Shown: piece by piece, positions 17,758 to 27,093 of the stretch
Position numbering within the stretch: position 1 is the first letter of the stretch
Layout: each line of letters begins with the position of its first letter
Source: Paraburkholderia edwinii
GTDB lineage: Bacteria > Pseudomonadota > Gammaproteobacteria > Burkholderiales > Burkholderiaceae
Direction of reading: 5' to 3'
DNA: 64,000 bases
Assembly (NCBI RefSeq): GCF_019428685.1
Contig: NZ_CP080096.1
Span: 682,001-746,000 of the forward strand
The notes under the pieces: generated by a model
What the model was told of the DNA's origin: nothing
Seen by the model: only the letters and a program-made list of their open reading frames with translations
Databases searched by the model: none
Made by a program: the position numbers and the translations under genes

Positions 17758-18498
17758 ATGCGAGCAAAGATCGTATCAGCGGGTAAGGCAGCGGGTAAGG
17801 CGGCGGGCGAGAGCATGCTGCTTGGCGAGTCCACATATATCGCCATCAGGCAGGCCATTCTGTCCTGCACGTTGCAGCCGGGCAGCATGCTGACCGAAGC
17901 GGAGCTAATGGATCGATATGGTGTCGGCAAGTCCACCTGCCGTCTTGCGCTTGCGCGCCTCACGCACGACGGCCTCGTGCGTTCGGTGCCGCGCCACGGC
18001 TATGTGGTCGTGCCGATCACGCTGAAGGACGTCGAGGAAGTGTTTGCGCTGCGCCTGATTCTCGAGCCGGAAGCCGCGCGGCTCGCCGCCGGCCACGTCG
18101 ATGCGAAAGCATTGATGCGTATCGACAAGGCGGCGCGCGGTAATACCGCGTCGAAGAATCACGGCAATCAGATCGGCTTCTTTCTCGACGGCAATCGCGC
18201 GTTTCATTTGCATATTGCGTCGGCATCCGGAAACGAGCGTCTGGTGCGCAGCATCTCGGTGCTGTTCGACGAAATGGCGCGCCTCGTCGCACTCGGCTTT
18301 AGCGATGAAGACGACAGCCCGGAGATTTCCGGCGATCACCGGATGCTGGCGGAAGCGCTCGGCGCCGGCGACGGCAAGACCGCGTCGCGCATTGCGCGGC
18401 GGCACGTCGAACGGTTTCGCGACATGACGATGGAGCGCGTATTGCGCAGCATGAAGCAGGATTTCGAGCATGCGCCGCTGATGGCAATCGGAAAGTAA
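17758..18498 (+). CDS. GntR-family (FadR/FCD subfamily) transcriptional regulator 2
   Basis: 246 residues, paralogue of the regulator at 7931. The winged helix includes YGVGKSTCRLALARLTHDGLVRSVPRHGYV. The shared PITLKDVEEVFALRL linker leads into an FCD domain with FHLHIASASGNERLV and DHRMLAEAL. It starts at ATG 17758, 54 bp after its operator. The N-terminus is rich in Ala, Gly and Lys (SAGKAAGKAAGES). The two regulators share a DNA half-site form but differ in the ligand domain, so they may respond to two related effectors. It is followed by the second binding protein and the oxygenase genes. Confidence 0.88.
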   Translation: MRAKIVSAGKAAGKAAGESMLLGESTYIAIRQAILSCTLQPGSMLTEAELMDRYGVGKSTCRLALARLTHDGLVRSVPRHGYVVVPITLKDVEEVFALRLILEPEAARLAAGHVDAKALMRIDKAARGNTASKNHGNQIGFFLDGNRAFHLHIASASGNERLVRSISVLFDEMARLVALGFSDEDDSPEISGDHRMLAEALGAGDGKTASRIARRHVERFRDMTMERVLRSMKQDFEHAPLMAIGK

Positions 18499-18595
18499 GC
18501 GAGGCGGGCAGGACGCGATACCTCGCAGCAGGATTGGGGTCCTCGATTCGAGGTCGTTTCACACAGGCCGCATGGCCGCATCCGCGTTCGACACA

Positions 18596-19591
18596 ATGAA
18601 GATATCTCGCGTTATCTCGCAGCTTCTAATGGTGTGCATCTTCGCGCTCGGCACCATGCGCGGCGCCGTTGCCGCCGAATTGCGCGTCGGCTACTGGACG
18701 AGCGGCATCAGCCTCGGTTTCGGCGCGGTGCTCGAAGCACAGAAGTTCTTCGAGAAGCAGGGCTTGCAGGTGAAGTTCGTGCATTTCCCCGATGTGAACG
18801 GGCCCACCACAGCGCTTGCGTCCAATGCGATCGATCTCGCGTTCGGCACCAGTCTTGCCGGCGCATTCAGCCTCGCGCAACAGGGCGTGCCGGTGCGCAT
18901 CGTCGCGGCGACGCAGCTGGTCGACGCGGAACTCGTGGTGCTTGCCGATTCGCCGATTCGCAACCCTGGCGAGCTGCGCGGCAAGAAAATCGGCATGTCG
19001 CCGCTCGGCAGCGGCACGACGGGCGTCGGCACCGCGGTGCTCGACGGCAACTACGGCCTCAAGCTCGCCGATTACCGCCTCGTAGCCGGCGACGAACCTC
19101 GCCTCGCGCAGTTTCTGCTGCAAAAGAACGTCGACGCCGCGGTGATGCGCCCGACGACGGTCGCTCAGGTGTCCGACAGCGCGACCCGGATTCGCGTGCT
19201 CGGCACGCTCTCGGACCAATGGAAGCAGATGACTCGCTCGTCGTCGCCGCCGTACATCGGCGTGGCCGTGATGCGCGACGAGTGGCTGAAAAGCAATCCG
19301 GCCGACGCGGCCAAGGTGCTAGCTGCGATGCGCGCGGCGGTGCAGTTCGGCGCCGCGAATCCGGATGCGGTCGTGTCGATCCTGAAGAAGGCGGCCAACC
19401 TGAACGACAGCGGCGCACGCTTTTACGGCGAGCACTGGAGCACGATGAACACCGTCGCATTCGGGCCCGACGACGTCGCGACGCTCAAGCGAACCTTCGG
19501 CGTGTTCAAGGCGGCGGGCACCCTGAAGGGTGAATTGCCGGCGGACCTGTTCGACCCGAAACCCTACCTTGACGCGGAGAAAATGAAATGA
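18596..19591 (+). CDS. NMT1/SsuA-like ABC solute-binding protein 2
   Basis: 331 residues with a good signal peptide (ISQLLMVCIFALGTMRGAVAA) followed by ELRVGYWTSGISLGFGAVLEA. An in-frame ATG at 18572 would add eight residues; 18596 gives the better signal sequence. It is paralogous to the protein at 15976 throughout. The stop overlaps the Rieske alpha start (ATGA), so this binding protein is co-translated with the oxygenase, suggesting its ligand is the oxygenase substrate. No second ATPase or permease is present in the cluster. Confidence 0.87.
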   Translation: MKISRVISQLLMVCIFALGTMRGAVAAELRVGYWTSGISLGFGAVLEAQKFFEKQGLQVKFVHFPDVNGPTTALASNAIDLAFGTSLAGAFSLAQQGVPVRIVAATQLVDAELVVLADSPIRNPGELRGKKIGMSPLGSGTTGVGTAVLDGNYGLKLADYRLVAGDEPRLAQFLLQKNVDAAVMRPTTVAQVSDSATRIRVLGTLSDQWKQMTRSSSPPYIGVAVMRDEWLKSNPADAAKVLAAMRAAVQFGAANPDAVVSILKKAANLNDSGARFYGEHWSTMNTVAFGPDDVATLKRTFGVFKAAGTLKGELPADLFDPKPYLDAEKMK

Positions 19592-20844
19592 CGACAAGTC
19601 CCGTCGCGCTTCCGGCGAGCAGGATCGTATGGCCTGCGGAAGGCATCACTCGCGTGCCGCTGCGTGTGTTTTCCGATACGACCACCTATGAACGCGAGCA
19701 GGACGCGGTATTTCGTGGTCCGACATGGAGCTTCCTGTGCCTCGACATCGAGATACCGAACCCCGGCGATTACGTCACCACGAAAGTCGGGCATACGTCG
19801 GTAATCGTCGTGCGGCATCAGGACGGCGGCATCCGCGCCCTCGTGAACAAATGCGTGCATAAGGGCTCCGTGCTGTGCTACGAAGCGCAGGGCAACCGCA
19901 AACGGCCGAACTTCGTGTGTCCGTACCACAACTGGGTCTACAACTTCGAAGGCGAGCTGACGAGCGTGGCCTTCGAAAAGGGCGTGCAAGGCAAGGGCGG
20001 GATGCCCGACGATTTCGACAAGACGCAGTATCGCCTGACCACATTGCGTGTCGCGAGCATCCGCGGCCTCGTGTTCGGTTCGTTTTCGGACGAAGCGCCG
20101 CCGCTCGAAGACTACCTCGGGCCAACGATGGTCGCGCATATCAAGCGCACGCTATACGGCACGCCGAAAATTCTCGGCCGCTACAGCCAGGTGATGCACA
20201 ACAACTGGAAGCTGTATGTCGAGAATAGTCGCGACAACTATCACCCGAGCCTGCTGCACGCATTCTTTTCGACGTTCAAGATCAACCGGCTGTCGGCCGA
20301 AGGCGGCACGCTGCAAGATGAAGACAGCCGTCATCACATCACGTTTACGAAGCGCTTCACCGACGCCGGCGACGCGGCATACGACTCCGGCATCATCCGC
20401 GCAATGCGCGACGACTTCGGGCTGAAAGACCCGTCGCTGATCGATCAGTGGATGGAGTACCCGGACCAGATCACCAATGCGATCCAGAGCATCTTTCCGG
20501 GCTTCGTGCTGCATCAGATCATGAATTCGATCGGCGTGCGTCAGGTAGTGCCGCTCGCAGTCGATCGCTGCGAATTGATCTGGACGGTGCTCGGTTTCGA
20601 GGAGGACACACCGGAACAAACACTGATCCGCCGCAAGCAAAGCAACCTGGTCGGTCCGGCCGGGTTTGTTTCGATGGAGGACGGCACGATCGGCGCGTTC
20701 GTCGAGAAGGGCATTCGCGGCGACCTCGACGATGCGGCGGTGATCGAGATGGGCGGCAAGGGCACCGGACCGATGGCGACCCGCGCGACGGAAACGTCCG
20801 TGCGCGGCTTCTGGAAATTTTATCGGGAATTGATGCATGTCTAG
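19588..20844 (+). CDS. Rieske ring-hydroxylating oxygenase, alpha subunit
   Basis: 418 residues. The Rieske 2Fe-2S ligands are Cys89 and His91 in NKCVHKG and Cys111 and His114 in FVCPYHNW; the 19-residue gap is slightly long. The catalytic iron site is in the ENSRDNYHPSLLH segment, with Asp216 as the electron-bridging residue and His219 and His224 as ligands. The protein resembles the anthranilate/salicylate/terephthalate-type group. It overlaps the beta gene by 8 bp. It should dihydroxylate or hydroxylate an aromatic acid. No ferredoxin or reductase is encoded within the window, so electrons must come from a partner elsewhere. Confidence 0.92.
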   Translation: MTTSPVALPASRIVWPAEGITRVPLRVFSDTTTYEREQDAVFRGPTWSFLCLDIEIPNPGDYVTTKVGHTSVIVVRHQDGGIRALVNKCVHKGSVLCYEAQGNRKRPNFVCPYHNWVYNFEGELTSVAFEKGVQGKGGMPDDFDKTQYRLTTLRVASIRGLVFGSFSDEAPPLEDYLGPTMVAHIKRTLYGTPKILGRYSQVMHNNWKLYVENSRDNYHPSLLHAFFSTFKINRLSAEGGTLQDEDSRHHITFTKRFTDAGDAAYDSGIIRAMRDDFGLKDPSLIDQWMEYPDQITNAIQSIFPGFVLHQIMNSIGVRQVVPLAVDRCELIWTVLGFEEDTPEQTLIRRKQSNLVGPAGFVSMEDGTIGAFVEKGIRGDLDDAAVIEMGGKGTGPMATRATETSVRGFWKFYRELMHV

Positions 20845-21346
20845 CACGACCACGCGTTTTTCCGACATCGAAATCGGCACGCACGCGCAGGCGTGTATCA
20901 GCCGCCTCAATGCGCACTATTGCAGCGCGATCGACAATGGCGATCTCGAACGGTGGCCCACGTTCTTCGCCGACGATTGCACGTATCGCATTCTGACCCG
21001 CGCCGATTTCGACGCAGGCCGCGATTTCGGCATCTGGTTCTGCAACACGCGCGGCATGCTGCTCGACCGTGTCAGTTCGATACAGTCGGTCAACGTGTTC
21101 GAGCCGCACGTGTATCGCCATGTGATCAGCCCGACGGAAATCGTCGGCGTCGACACGGACGGCACGATCCGTTGCGAGACCAGCTATATGGTCGTACGCA
21201 CCGGCTATGAAGGGACGATGATGGTGTTCAGCGCGGGCCGGTACGTCGACGCGGTCAGCATCGAAGGCGACGCTGCGCTGCTGCGCGAACGGACGGTCGT
21301 TACCGACTCGTGCCGCTACGACACGCTCGTCGCGTTGCCTTTGTGA
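20837..21346 (+). CDS. Rieske ring-hydroxylating oxygenase, beta subunit
   Basis: 169 residues, the usual beta-subunit length. It shows the NTF2-like start (LNAHYCSAIDNGDLERWPTFFADDCTYRIL) and the family RVSSIQSVNVFEPHVYRHVISP segment. Beta subunits form the alpha3beta3 oxygenase and mostly play a structural role. The start lies inside the end of the alpha gene and the products are surely co-expressed. The 2-hydroxyacid dehydrogenase gene begins 12 bp after its stop. Confidence 0.9.
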   Translation: MSSTTTRFSDIEIGTHAQACISRLNAHYCSAIDNGDLERWPTFFADDCTYRILTRADFDAGRDFGIWFCNTRGMLLDRVSSIQSVNVFEPHVYRHVISPTEIVGVDTDGTIRCETSYMVVRTGYEGTMMVFSAGRYVDAVSIEGDAALLRERTVVTDSCRYDTLVALPL

Positions 21347-21358
21347 CCGGTCGTGTCT

Positions 21359-22375
21359 ATGACCGATGCGACAAAGCATTTCCGGCTGCACCTCGAAAGC
21401 CAGAGCCGGCAGGCGCCCGCTTTCCATCTGGATCCCGCGGCCTGGCAGCAGGCGTCGCTGCGCCATGCTGAACTGGCGCGGCGCGTCGACATATCGTTCG
21501 GATGGGACGGCGAGCGGTTCGCCACGCCGCTCGACGACGTCGACTTTCTGCTGGCGTCGCGTTTCCCGCACGCGGCGGTCAACGCGGCACCGCGCCTGAA
21601 GTGGATTCATACGACCGGCGCCGGCGTCGACCAGCTGTTGCCGCTCGATCGTCTGCGCGACGACCTGATATTGACGAACAGCAGCGGCATTCATGTCGAC
21701 AAGGCCGGCGAGTTCGTGCAAATGGCGCTGCTGATGTTGAATGCGCAACTGCCCGCGGTATTGCGCGCGCAGCATGAGCACCGCTGGGATGCGCGGCTGA
21801 CCGCGCCGATTCGCGGCAAGACTGCGCTTCTGATTGGCCTCGGCGATCTTGGCCTAACGGCGAGCCGCGGCGCGAAGACGCTCGGTTTGCGTGTGATCGC
21901 GTTCAACCGCAGCGGTCGCGCACCGGTGTCGGCTGCATCGGGAGCGGACATGCCCGATTGGCTGGCGTCGGTGTCGGAGCTCGATAGATGGCTTCCCGAA
22001 GCGGATTTTGTCGTCGTCACGGCTCCATTGACACCGGCAACGCGCGGCCTGCTTTCCGCCGCGCGGCTGGCGGCGATGCGACAGGGCGCGTGCGTCGTGA
22101 ATCTGTCGCGCGCCGCACTCGTCGACTATCCGGCCTTGTTCGAGCGGCTGCGTACGGGCGCCTGCGGCGGTGCGGTGCTCGACGTGTTCGACCCGGAGCC
22201 GCTTCAGGGCGACAGCCCGGTATGGGACGTGCCGGGCCTGATCGTCACGCCGCATATCTCATGCGACGCGCCGGACTATAACCAGCGCGTGCTCGACTTG
22301 TGGTTCGGCAATTTTTCCAGATGGCTGCGCGGCGAACCGCTCGCCAATATCGTCAGCCGCGAACAGGGGTACTGA
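21359..22375 (+). CDS. D-isomer-specific 2-hydroxyacid dehydrogenase family protein
   Basis: 338 residues. The nucleotide-binding motif LLIGLGDLGLTASRGAKTLG is near residue 160. VVNLSRAALVDYPALFERL carries the catalytic Arg. DVFDPEPL and TPHISCDAP carry the acid/base Glu and His region. ATG 21359 is chosen; an in-frame GTG at 21353 is possible. Neither has a strong ribosome site, so coupling to the oxygenase genes is likely. The family reduces 2-keto acids or oxidises D-2-hydroxy acids with NAD(P)H. Here it could instead act on a ring-derived product. It is the last gene before a hairpin. Confidence 0.85.
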   Translation: MTDATKHFRLHLESQSRQAPAFHLDPAAWQQASLRHAELARRVDISFGWDGERFATPLDDVDFLLASRFPHAAVNAAPRLKWIHTTGAGVDQLLPLDRLRDDLILTNSSGIHVDKAGEFVQMALLMLNAQLPAVLRAQHEHRWDARLTAPIRGKTALLIGLGDLGLTASRGAKTLGLRVIAFNRSGRAPVSAASGADMPDWLASVSELDRWLPEADFVVVTAPLTPATRGLLSAARLAAMRQGACVVNLSRAALVDYPALFERLRTGACGGAVLDVFDPEPLQGDSPVWDVPGLIVTPHISCDAPDYNQRVLDLWFGNFSRWLRGEPLANIVSREQGY

Positions 22376-22381
22376 ACCGAT

Positions 22382-22411
22382 CCCACTGCGATGCACTTGC
22401 GTCGCAGTGGG
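22382..22411 (+). terminator. Hairpin ending the oxygenase operon
   Basis: CCCACTGCGA (22382-22391) and TCGCAGTGGG (22402-22411) form a 10-bp stem with a 10-base loop, 7 bp after the dehydrogenase stop. No T-run follows, so termination may be partial or Rho-assisted. Confidence 0.6.
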
Positions 22412-22498
22412 CGGCAGAGCCCGCCCATCCCGCCTCGCCTGCTCGCCCGCACGCGCTCAACCTAAACCCGATCCGCGAAAACCCTGGCTCAAATTCGC

Positions 22499-22531
22499 TT
22501 GATGCTCACTCTCTAACTGGTATGATGACCT
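22499..22531 (+). promoter_or_regulatory. Promoter overlapped by a GntR operator, D-apiose operon
   Basis: TTGATG (22499-22504), 16-bp spacer, TATGAT (22521-22526) forms a good sigma-70 promoter. The -10 box lies inside CTGGTATGATGACCT (22517-22531), a GGT-N6-ACC palindrome. The same 15-mer with two changes occurs on the other strand before the GntR gene at 34010. The overlap implies repression by blocking RNA polymerase. The first gene starts about 90 bp downstream. Confidence 0.65.
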
Positions 22532-22555
22532 CATGACGGCATAAGTTACATGTAG

Positions 22556-23560
<1,005 letters not shown>

Positions 23561-23687
23561 TGTCGATGTAATGCGCGCCGCGCGGACGCTGCATGCGTCC
23601 GCGCCCGGCGAGCGCGCCTGCATCTTCGTTTCCTTCGTTTCCTGCGTTTTCTGCGTTTCTCATCCGGCGTACCGTGAGGTGTCATCC

Positions 23688-24356
23688 ATGAGAAGGTTTC
23701 TGTACGCGGCGCTTCTGGTTGCCGCGGGCGCGGCGGTGTTCGGCTGCAAGCTGGTTAAGAACGACGCGCAGACCGCGAACGGCTCATCGAGCGGATCAGG
23801 CAGCACCTATGCGTCGGCCGGATTCGATCCGAATGCGATGGTCGCATCGATGTGGAGCACGAAGATTCTTCCCGACGTCGAAAAGCGCGCGACCGACTAC
23901 CCGACGCTGCGCGACGCGATCAAGGCGGACCCGGACGCCGCAGGCAAGAAATACGGTTATCGCGGCAAAGATGACGGCGCGCCATGGAATTTCCCGACGC
24001 GTGTGCAAGGCACGATCGTCGACGTCGACACGCAGTCGAGCCAGGGCACGGTTGGCATCGATATCGACGGCAGCGGCAAAGCGGCCGTAATTGTCGATAT
24101 CGGTCCGACGGTACTCGGCACGACGCTGCGCGATACGCTCGATTTCATTTCATTCACGAATTTCCGCAATCAGATCGAATACGCGCAGTTTGGCACTGCG
24201 CTCAACAGCTACGCCGCGACGCACGTGATGAAGCCGTTGCCGCGCGATGCGCTCAAAGGCAAGCAAGTCACGGTGACGGGCGCGTTCTCATACGACTCGT
24301 CGAGCGAGCAACCGGAGATCGTGCCGCTTAGCGTCAAGCTCGGAGATAAATCATGA
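23688..24356 (+). CDS. DUF2291-family lipoprotein of the sugar importer operon
   Basis: 222 residues. The signal sequence MRRFLYAALLVAAGAAVFGC ends in a lipobox-like AVFGC, so Cys20 would be acylated. The mature part has an OB-like strand pattern (VQGTIVDVDTQSSQGTVGIDIDG). DUF2291 proteins are found in ribose/xylose-type ABC operons beside the binding protein; their job is not established. ATG 23688 is chosen because the upstream frame (open from 23571) is low-complexity and lacks the signal peptide at its start. It overlaps the ATPase gene by 4 bp. Confidence 0.8.
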   Translation: MRRFLYAALLVAAGAAVFGCKLVKNDAQTANGSSSGSGSTYASAGFDPNAMVASMWSTKILPDVEKRATDYPTLRDAIKADPDAAGKKYGYRGKDDGAPWNFPTRVQGTIVDVDTQSSQGTVGIDIDGSGKAAVIVDIGPTVLGTTLRDTLDFISFTNFRNQIEYAQFGTALNSYAATHVMKPLPRDALKGKQVTVTGAFSYDSSSEQPEIVPLSVKLGDKS

Positions 24357-25921
24357 GCGAGGCGCCGGTCGAAAACGACGATGTGATCCTGCATGTGGAA
24401 GGCGTGACGAAGGTCTATCCGGGCACGGTCGCGCTGAAGGAAGTGAATTTCGCGGTGCGGCGTGGCGCGGTGAATGTGCTGGTCGGCGAGAACGGCGCCG
24501 GCAAGTCGACGCTGATGAAGATTATCGCGGGCGCGGAAGCGCCCACCACCGGGCGGCTGTTGCTCGATGGCCAGCCGATCGAGCTAACCAGCAGCTCCGA
24601 GGCGCTCCGTCATGGCATCGGCATCGTGTTTCAGGAACTCAATCTGTTCCCGAACCTGACGATTGCCGAGAACGTCTTTATTGCGCATGAAATTACGCGC
24701 GCCGGCATCGATATCGATGCCGATGCACAACGCAGAAAAGTACGCGAACTGTTGAAGCGCCTCGAACTCGACGTGAGCCCCGACACGCTGGTCGAAGATT
24801 TGCGGATCGGTCAGCAGCAGCTTGTCGAAATCGCTAAGGCGCTGGCGCACGACGCACGCATCCTCATTCTCGACGAACCGACCTCGGCATTGAGCGCAGC
24901 CGAAGTGGACGTGCTGTTTCAGGTGATTGCGGATCTCAAGGCGCATGGCGTTGCGATTGTCTATATCTCGCATCGTCTTGAAGAGCTGATTCGGATCGGC
25001 GACTACATTACCGTGCTGCGCGATGGGCGAATCACCGGCAACCAGCCAATGGCGCAAGTCGATGTGCCGTGGATCGTGCGTCAAATGGTCGGCCGCGACA
25101 CGAAAGACTTTTCTCGCCCGATCGGTCACGAGCGCGGCGCCGAAGTGCTGGCGGTACGCGACGTCTCATTGCCGCGCAAGGGCAGCGGCCTGATTGTTGA
25201 CCACGTTTCGCTGTCGCTGCATGCGGGTGAAATCGTCGGTATCTATGGATTGATGGGCGCGGGGCGCTCCGAACTGTTCGAATGCATTCTCGGCTGCCAT
25301 CCGCATGCGACCGGCGATGTCGTGCTCGGCGGCAAGCCGCTGAACGGCCAGCCGATCGCGCGGCGCGTCGCCGAAGGACTTGCGCTGATTCCCGAAGACC
25401 GCAAGGCCGACGCGCTGCTGCCGATTCTGTCGATCGGCGAAAACATGACGATTTCAAGCCTCGCCGAATTCGCGCGCGGTTTTCATCTCAACACGCAGCG
25501 CGAACAGCGTTCGATTACCGGTTACATCCGCGATCTCGCGATCAAGGTGGCCGACTGGCGTCTGCCGGTCAGTTCGCTATCGGGCGGCAACCAGCAAAAG
25601 ACGATCATTGCGCGCGCGCTGATGACGACCCCCAAAGTGCTGCTAATGGACGAACCGAGCCGCGGCATCGACGTCGGCGCGAAGGCCGACATTTTCAAGG
25701 TGATGCGCGACCTCGCGGTAAAAGGGCTCGGCATTCTGTTTGTGACGTCCGACCTCGAAGAAGTGATGGCGCTGTCGGACCGCATTCTCGTGATGTCGAA
25801 CGGGCGCGTCACCGCGGAATTCGAAGCGGACGATGCGACGCAGGATGCGCTCGTGGCGGCTTCGGCAGTGGGACATCGCGTCGGCGGCCATGCGACGGCG
25901 CAGCAGCGCGCCGCCGCGTGA
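24353..25921 (+). CDS. Sugar ABC transporter ATPase, RbsA type (two domains)
   Basis: 522 residues with two nucleotide-binding domains. The first has Walker A GENGAGKST, Walker B ILILDEPTSAL and an unusual signature VEDLRIGQQQLVEIAKAL. The second has a degenerate Walker A (GLMGAGRSE), signature LSGGNQQKTIIARAL and Walker B LLMDEPSRGID. This fits RbsA/XylG/AraG proteins, in which the halves are unequal. It should power the permease at 26023. The start overlaps the lipoprotein stop. Confidence 0.93.
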   Translation: MSEAPVENDDVILHVEGVTKVYPGTVALKEVNFAVRRGAVNVLVGENGAGKSTLMKIIAGAEAPTTGRLLLDGQPIELTSSSEALRHGIGIVFQELNLFPNLTIAENVFIAHEITRAGIDIDADAQRRKVRELLKRLELDVSPDTLVEDLRIGQQQLVEIAKALAHDARILILDEPTSALSAAEVDVLFQVIADLKAHGVAIVYISHRLEELIRIGDYITVLRDGRITGNQPMAQVDVPWIVRQMVGRDTKDFSRPIGHERGAEVLAVRDVSLPRKGSGLIVDHVSLSLHAGEIVGIYGLMGAGRSELFECILGCHPHATGDVVLGGKPLNGQPIARRVAEGLALIPEDRKADALLPILSIGENMTISSLAEFARGFHLNTQREQRSITGYIRDLAIKVADWRLPVSSLSGGNQQKTIIARALMTTPKVLLMDEPSRGIDVGAKADIFKVMRDLAVKGLGILFVTSDLEEVMALSDRILVMSNGRVTAEFEADDATQDALVAASAVGHRVGGHATAQQRAAA

Positions 25922-26022
25922 TGCGGTGGCGACGCTTGCCGCCCCATGTTTTAGCGCGCGTTTCAATGCGAATGTCAGCGCGCGTTTGAGAGAACTGCCA
26001 GTCATTACTCTGGAGAGCATAA

Positions 26023-27090
26023 ATGACGATGGTCATCAAAAGCGAAGCACCGGGCGCGAGTATCGGCGAGGCTCCGCTTCTGCTGCTGCTCAAACTGCGC
26101 ACGTTTATCGCGCTGTTTGCGGTGGCGATCTTCTTTTCGTTCGCGGCGCATAATTTTCTCAGCATCGAAAACCTGCTGATCATGTCGCGGCACGTCGCGC
26201 TCAATGCGTTTCTCGCGATCGGCATGACCTTTGTGATTGTCGCGGGCGGCATCGATCTGTCGGTCGGCTCGATCGTCGGTTTGACGGGCATGGTGGCGGG
26301 CGGTCTGATTCTGCATGGCATTCCGATCGGCAGCGAATACACGCTCTATCTGAGTGTGCCGATGGTGATCGTCGTGGCGCTGCTGACGGGCGTTGCGGTC
26401 GGCGCCATCAACGGTTTGCTGATTACGCGCCTGAACGTCGCGCCGTTTATCGCCACGCTCGGCACGCTGTATATCGCGCGCGGCGCCGCGCTGCTGTCGT
26501 CGGGCGGCGAGACGTTCCCGAATCTGACCGGCAATCCCAACTACGGCACGACCGGCTTTCCAATTCTCGGCAGCGCCACCGTGCTCGGCGTGCCGCTGAC
26601 GATCTGGCTGCTGGTTCTGGTGGGCCTGATTGCCGCGTATATCGCCGGGCGCACGCCGCTCGGCCGGCAAATCTACGCGATCGGCAGCAATGAGCGCGCG
26701 GCGCGCCTGTCCGGCGTGCGCGTGAATCGCGTGCAGATGTTCGTCTATATGTTTTCGGGCCTGTGCGCGGCGATCGTCGGCCTGATTATTTCGTCGGAAC
26801 TCGTCGCATCGCACCCGATGAGCGGCGAGACGTTCGAGCTCAACGCGATCGCCGCCGCGGTGCTCGGCGGCACGTCGATGTCGGGCGGGCGCGGCAAGAT
26901 CGGCGGCACGATTATCGGCGCGTTCGTGATCGGCATTCTGTCCGACGGGCTCGTGATGATGGGCGTCAGCGCGTTCTGGCAAACGGTGATCAAGGGCGTC
27001 GTGATCGTCGCGGCGGTTGTCGTCGATCAGATCCAGCGGCGCGTGCAGCAGCGTTTTGCGTTGCAGAAACAGGCCGCGACGGGAGCGTAA
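26023..27090 (+). CDS. Sugar ABC transporter permease, RbsC type
   Basis: 355 residues with eight to ten hydrophobic helices and the RbsC-family signatures TFVIVAGGIDLSVGSIVGL, GAINGLLITRLNVAPFIATLGT and the cytoplasmic AIGSNERAARLSGVRVNRVQ. The C-terminal MSGGRGKIGGTIIGAFVIGIL is also typical. CTGGAGAG lies about 10 bp before the ATG. It is 101 bp after the ATPase gene and 3 bp before the dehydrogenase gene. Imports the pentose delivered by the binding protein. Confidence 0.93.
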   Translation: MTMVIKSEAPGASIGEAPLLLLLKLRTFIALFAVAIFFSFAAHNFLSIENLLIMSRHVALNAFLAIGMTFVIVAGGIDLSVGSIVGLTGMVAGGLILHGIPIGSEYTLYLSVPMVIVVALLTGVAVGAINGLLITRLNVAPFIATLGTLYIARGAALLSSGGETFPNLTGNPNYGTTGFPILGSATVLGVPLTIWLLVLVGLIAAYIAGRTPLGRQIYAIGSNERAARLSGVRVNRVQMFVYMFSGLCAAIVGLIISSELVASHPMSGETFELNAIAAAVLGGTSMSGGRGKIGGTIIGAFVIGILSDGLVMMGVSAFWQTVIKGVVIVAAVVVDQIQRRVQQRFALQKQAATGA

Positions 27091-27093
27091 GCG

